Origin: Bacteroidota bacterium
GTDB lineage: Bacteria > Bacteroidota > Bacteroidia > AKYH767-A > OLB10
Direction: 5' to 3'
Length of the DNA stretch: 64,000 nucleotides
NCBI GenBank assembly: GCA_023251535.1
Contig: JAHEYP010000002.1
Span: forward strand, 1-64,000
Part shown: positions 61,558 to 64,000 of the stretch, one piece after another
How positions within the stretch are numbered: position 1 is the stretch's first letter
How the letters are laid out: each line of letters opens with the position of its first letter
Notes under the pieces: generated by a model
The model's input: only the letters and a program-made list of their open reading frames with translations
The model's database searches: none
Told to the model about the DNA's origin: nothing
Position numbers and translations under genes: made by a program

Positions 61558-63075
61558 TTAATTTTTAATTACCTTTCCCGTCAGCACATCCCTATCGGTA
61601 CTTAATTGAAAAATATACATTCCGTTTGCTAAGCCTTGCATGTTTACATCGGCAGTAAAATACTCGCCATTGGAAGTTCCTTTGAGGGTTGTGATTAATT
61701 GTCCGTTGAGGTTAAACAATTTCAAAATGGCATTTTTCCCTTTTAATCCTTTAGCATTTACAAAAGCCATTTGCCAACCGGCATCATAATAAACAGCTAA
61801 ATTATTTTTATAAGCAGCAATTTCGTTAAGGCCTACCGTCAGTGTATCACAACTACTCCCTGCCAACGGACCTAAATCGTAATTAGGGTTGTTGGGAAGA
61901 CCTAAATAAGTCCGCGCACCACCAAGGTAAAAGCTATAACTTGTAAAATCACACGCAGCACCTAAACTATCCGGTGAATTGATAACACTCAGGTTCATGT
62001 TATACATATTGTAGGTAGTATCAGGGTATGGATAGCTAAACGTTATTCCATCATGCCAAACGCAACTCCAATAAATTTTATTGTCTGGTGCTAGCTTTAG
62101 CATTCCTCCGGTATATTGAGGGTAATTATAATGAGCAATGGTATCAACAGTTGCAGACGGCAAACTATCCAATAAATTAAATTGCAACAAATAAGAGTCA
62201 ATACCATGGTCTGATACATAGAGTTTTGTTTTATCATTAGAGAATTCCCCACTCCAACCTCCCGGATATGGGCCAGTCAAGAAATTTTGTCTTATTGTAC
62301 GATTATTAGATAAAATACCGGTACACCTATCAAAATCATATGTCTCCACTAACCCTTGATATCCTACACAACCCAATTTACTTCCGTCGTTAGAAAAGAA
62401 ATATTGGTATGAATTAATATAAGTTATTGCTCCAATTGACTGAGTATCCGGCCCGGCTATTCCTGTAGGTGTAATCAGATATTTATAAAAAGTATTGCTC
62501 GCACTTGTTGATAAAGATGCTTTTCTGAAAAACAGCCACCAATCTCTACCATTTCCATGTTTTACAGCTGTTAAACCATCGTCTGCTTTGAAATTATTTA
62601 TTTGAACATTCTTTTGTGTTACTGCACCTAGACCATTGTTTAGAGATAAATCAATTTCAGAAAAATAAAGTCCGTAGTAATCAGTAACTCCAATATGAAA
62701 AACAAAATACTTATTCGAATCAGATGGATTTGGTATAATTACAGCCTCATAATACCAGCCGCCATACTTCAAATCATCTCCATTTTGCATTAAATTATTA
62801 AGTGAATCATAAACTTCTCCGGCCTGTATACCAGACGGTTGAAATATATCTGGATTATATGAAGTACTAAACAATAATTTCCCACTAAAGTCACAAATGT
62901 TAGCAGCTGTACCGCGAGATTTTATCGGGCTACGTCCTATAGTTGGATTTATTGGATTATTAAAATCAATTAATGAACTATCTCCAAAAACCCATACGTT
63001 GCCTCTTTGACCAAATGAGCAATAGGATAGAAAAAGTTCCACAATTATTATATTCAACAATGAGTTTAATTTCAT
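61558..63075 (-). CDS. T9SS type A sorting domain protein (WxFG family)
   Basis: A 505-residue secreted protein. Signal peptide (residues 1-22, ending SFGQ), then GNVWVFGDSSLIDFNNPINP, the W.FG....IDFN opening of a common Bacteroidota surface family with propeller-like repeats (KYFVFHIGV, DWWLFFRKASL, KLYVSDHGIDSYLLQFNLL, KLAPDNKIYWSCVW). The last ~75 residues (LAVYYDAGWQMAFVNAKGL ... NGMYIFQLSTDRDVLTGKVIKN) are a T9SS sorting domain in which the usual PNP motif is not evident. It follows the partial gene by 2 bp, so they are likely co-transcribed. Function unknown. Confidence 0.82.
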   Translation of the reverse strand: MKLNSLLNIIIVELFLSYCSFGQRGNVWVFGDSSLIDFNNPINPTIGRSPIKSRGTAANICDFSGKLLFSTSYNPDIFQPSGIQAGEVYDSLNNLMQNGDDLKYGGWYYEAVIIPNPSDSNKYFVFHIGVTDYYGLYFSEIDLSLNNGLGAVTQKNVQINNFKADDGLTAVKHGNGRDWWLFFRKASLSTSASNTFYKYLITPTGIAGPDTQSIGAITYINSYQYFFSNDGSKLGCVGYQGLVETYDFDRCTGILSNNRTIRQNFLTGPYPGGWSGEFSNDKTKLYVSDHGIDSYLLQFNLLDSLPSATVDTIAHYNYPQYTGGMLKLAPDNKIYWSCVWHDGITFSYPYPDTTYNMYNMNLSVINSPDSLGAACDFTSYSFYLGGARTYLGLPNNPNYDLGPLAGSSCDTLTVGLNEIAAYKNNLAVYYDAGWQMAFVNAKGLKGKNAILKLFNLNGQLITTLKGTSNGEYFTADVNMQGLANGMYIFQLSTDRDVLTGKVIKN

Positions 63076-63077
63076 AA

Positions 63078-64000
63078 TTAATGATTAATGACTAGTTTAG
63101 ATGTCTTATGATTGCCATCACTATATTCAAGCACCAAAAAATATATTCCATTTTGTAGGTAATTGATATCAATTTCCTTTTGATTACTACAATTTAAATC
63201 ATTAAAAACAATTTTGCCTGCCCCATCCATTATTGTTAAATTAAATTGGCCAAGGACATTTGAATTAATATTAAAAGTACCATTAGATGGATTTGGCAAA
63301 ACAGATATTGTATTTTGTGTATTGGCTGTTTGGTTAATCCCTGTCCAAGTTTCATTGTAAAGTGAATCAGTACTTACGCATACATCGTCTATGTAGTAGT
63401 AGGCTCGAGTAGGAAATTGAGAAGTAGATAATGTATCTGTATTATTATCATTAAAAAAATTACTGATACATAGGTACTGATACGCAGAGTCAGCTATAAA
63501 CGAACCGCTTATCTTAATCCAATTGAGGGTGTCAGTAAGAATACTATCGGTATATAATTTTGCAGTATTTATTAAAGGTGGCGGACAACAGGAATCAAAT
63601 GGCACTGTATAAAAATTAACTCCTAACTTATCAGATGCAATAGAGCCGAAATTTACCTCGGCATTTACAGCAAAAAATGAAACAAAGTACTTTTGACCAA
63701 TAATAAGATTGTTTGAAAGTTCAATTCCAATAGGTTCCCGGTAATTGGGCCCATTTGGAATATTTGATCTAGCGAAGAAAATAGCTCCTGCATACGCATT
63801 TCCAGTATGGGCATATTGAAAACCTGGATTTGAATTGGGCAACCCTAAATAAGTACAAGCATTAAAATAATCAGGGGAATTGCCAAAATTTAACCAGTGC
63901 TCGCTAGCATTCAATTGATTGCTGCCAAAGGGGCAATACACCGTATCTTCAAAACTAGGGTTTGGTACCAAATTTTGGCCGTGCGTTTGTGAGGTTATTA
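63078..64000 (-). CDS. T9SS-secreted protein, 5' truncated by window edge
   Basis: Secreted protein continuing beyond the window. Reading from the edge, the frame gives ITSQTHGQNLVPNPSFED, i.e. the end of a signal peptide followed by the NLVPNPSFE opening of a carbohydrate-binding/gliding-type jelly-roll domain (EHWLNFGNSPDYFNACTYLG, REPIGIELSNNLIIGQKYFVSFFAV, KISGSFIADSAYQYLCISNF, YYIDDVCVS; to about residue 205). A T9SS type A sorting domain follows (ISVLPNPSNGTFNINSNVLG to KTSKLVINH). A TTG at 63971 is in frame but lies after the likely cleavage site, so it is not the real start. Confidence 0.8.
   Translation of the reverse strand, partial: ITSQTHGQNLVPNPSFEDTVYCPFGSNQLNASEHWLNFGNSPDYFNACTYLGLPNSNPGFQYAHTGNAYAGAIFFARSNIPNGPNYREPIGIELSNNLIIGQKYFVSFFAVNAEVNFGSIASDKLGVNFYTVPFDSCCPPPLINTAKLYTDSILTDTLNWIKISGSFIADSAYQYLCISNFFNDNNTDTLSTSQFPTRAYYYIDDVCVSTDSLYNETWTGINQTANTQNTISVLPNPSNGTFNINSNVLGQFNLTIMDGAGKIVFNDLNCSNQKEIDINYLQNGIYFLVLEYSDGNHKTSKLVINH

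Noticed and set aside
1-64000. tRNA and rRNA genes
   Set aside because: No cloverleaf with a GGTTCGAATCC-like T arm and no rRNA-like block was found by reading; a covariance search would be needed to exclude them fully.

Overview
The window reads as chromosomal DNA of a member of the Bacteroidota (exact family not resolvable from this sequence). The reasons are: many secreted proteins end in a type IX secretion (T9SS) type A C-terminal sorting domain; promoter elements match the Bacteroidota pattern TAnnTTTG (or TAnnTTCG) just upstream of genes; ribosome binding sites are mostly absent; NAD(P) transhydrogenase alpha is split into two genes; and lpxB and outer-membrane-type barrels indicate a Gram-negative envelope. 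No rRNA, tRNA or CRISPR array was found.

Layout. 1-3.1 kb: two T9SS cargo proteins, the first cut by the window edge. 3.2-6.9 kb (minus strand): a small membrane protein, then the pntA1-pntA2-pntB transhydrogenase operon, interrupted by a four-helix-bundle gene that is flanked by inverted TGAATGACTGAATG-type repeats. 7.3-14.2 kb (plus): core genes, namely a metallo-beta-lactamase-fold hydrolase, cmk, ispH, rpsA, pyrR-pyrB and a STAS protein. 14.3-18.5 kb: a small T9SS protein coupled to ribonuclease Z, a Nudix hydrolase, pfkA and a predicted outer-membrane barrel. 18.6-28.5 kb: a group fitting peptide use (two tandem POT-family transporters, prolyl oligopeptidase, a DUF885 metallopeptidase-like lipoprotein), together with a thioredoxin-fold lipoprotein and a YbaB nucleoid protein. 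28.5-32.2 kb: an acyltransferase-like protein, the first copy of a dispersed 0.3 kb repeat, an orphan sorting-domain protein, an AIM24-family protein and a small secreted protein.

32.2-41.4 kb looks like an accessory island, visibly richer in A+T. It has an IS30-family transposase without a normal start codon, the truncated tail of another gene, a GH5-like secreted glycoside hydrolase, and three tandem beta-propeller T9SS paralogues whose ends have been homogenised: a 279-bp stretch running across gene end, spacer and next signal peptide reads as identical in two places 1701 bp apart. 41.5-49.9 kb: a DUF4139 protein, recF, two zones of intergenic repeats, a minus-strand set (Gfo/Idh/MocA oxidoreductase, lipoprotein, polyprenyl-phosphate sugar transferase) likely serving surface polysaccharide synthesis, pcm and hsp20. 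50.1-52.7 kb: a tightly coupled surE, two small membrane proteins and lpxB. 52.8-53.1 kb: the second, inverted copy of the dispersed repeat. 53.3-61.4 kb: a short ssb, a zinc-finger-like protein, gyrA with a downstream TPR gene, and clpC. 61.6-64 kb: two more T9SS proteins, the last cut by the window edge.

Most noteworthy are the paired dispersed repeat with conserved flanks but different internal hairpins, the homogenised propeller array, the repeat-flanked four-helix-bundle gene inside the pnt operon, the -7 elements lying only 5-7 nt from the ATG of cmk, pyrR and recF (suggesting leaderless transcripts), and inverted repeats in front of hsp20 and gyrA. All homology calls come from reading motifs; no database search was run.
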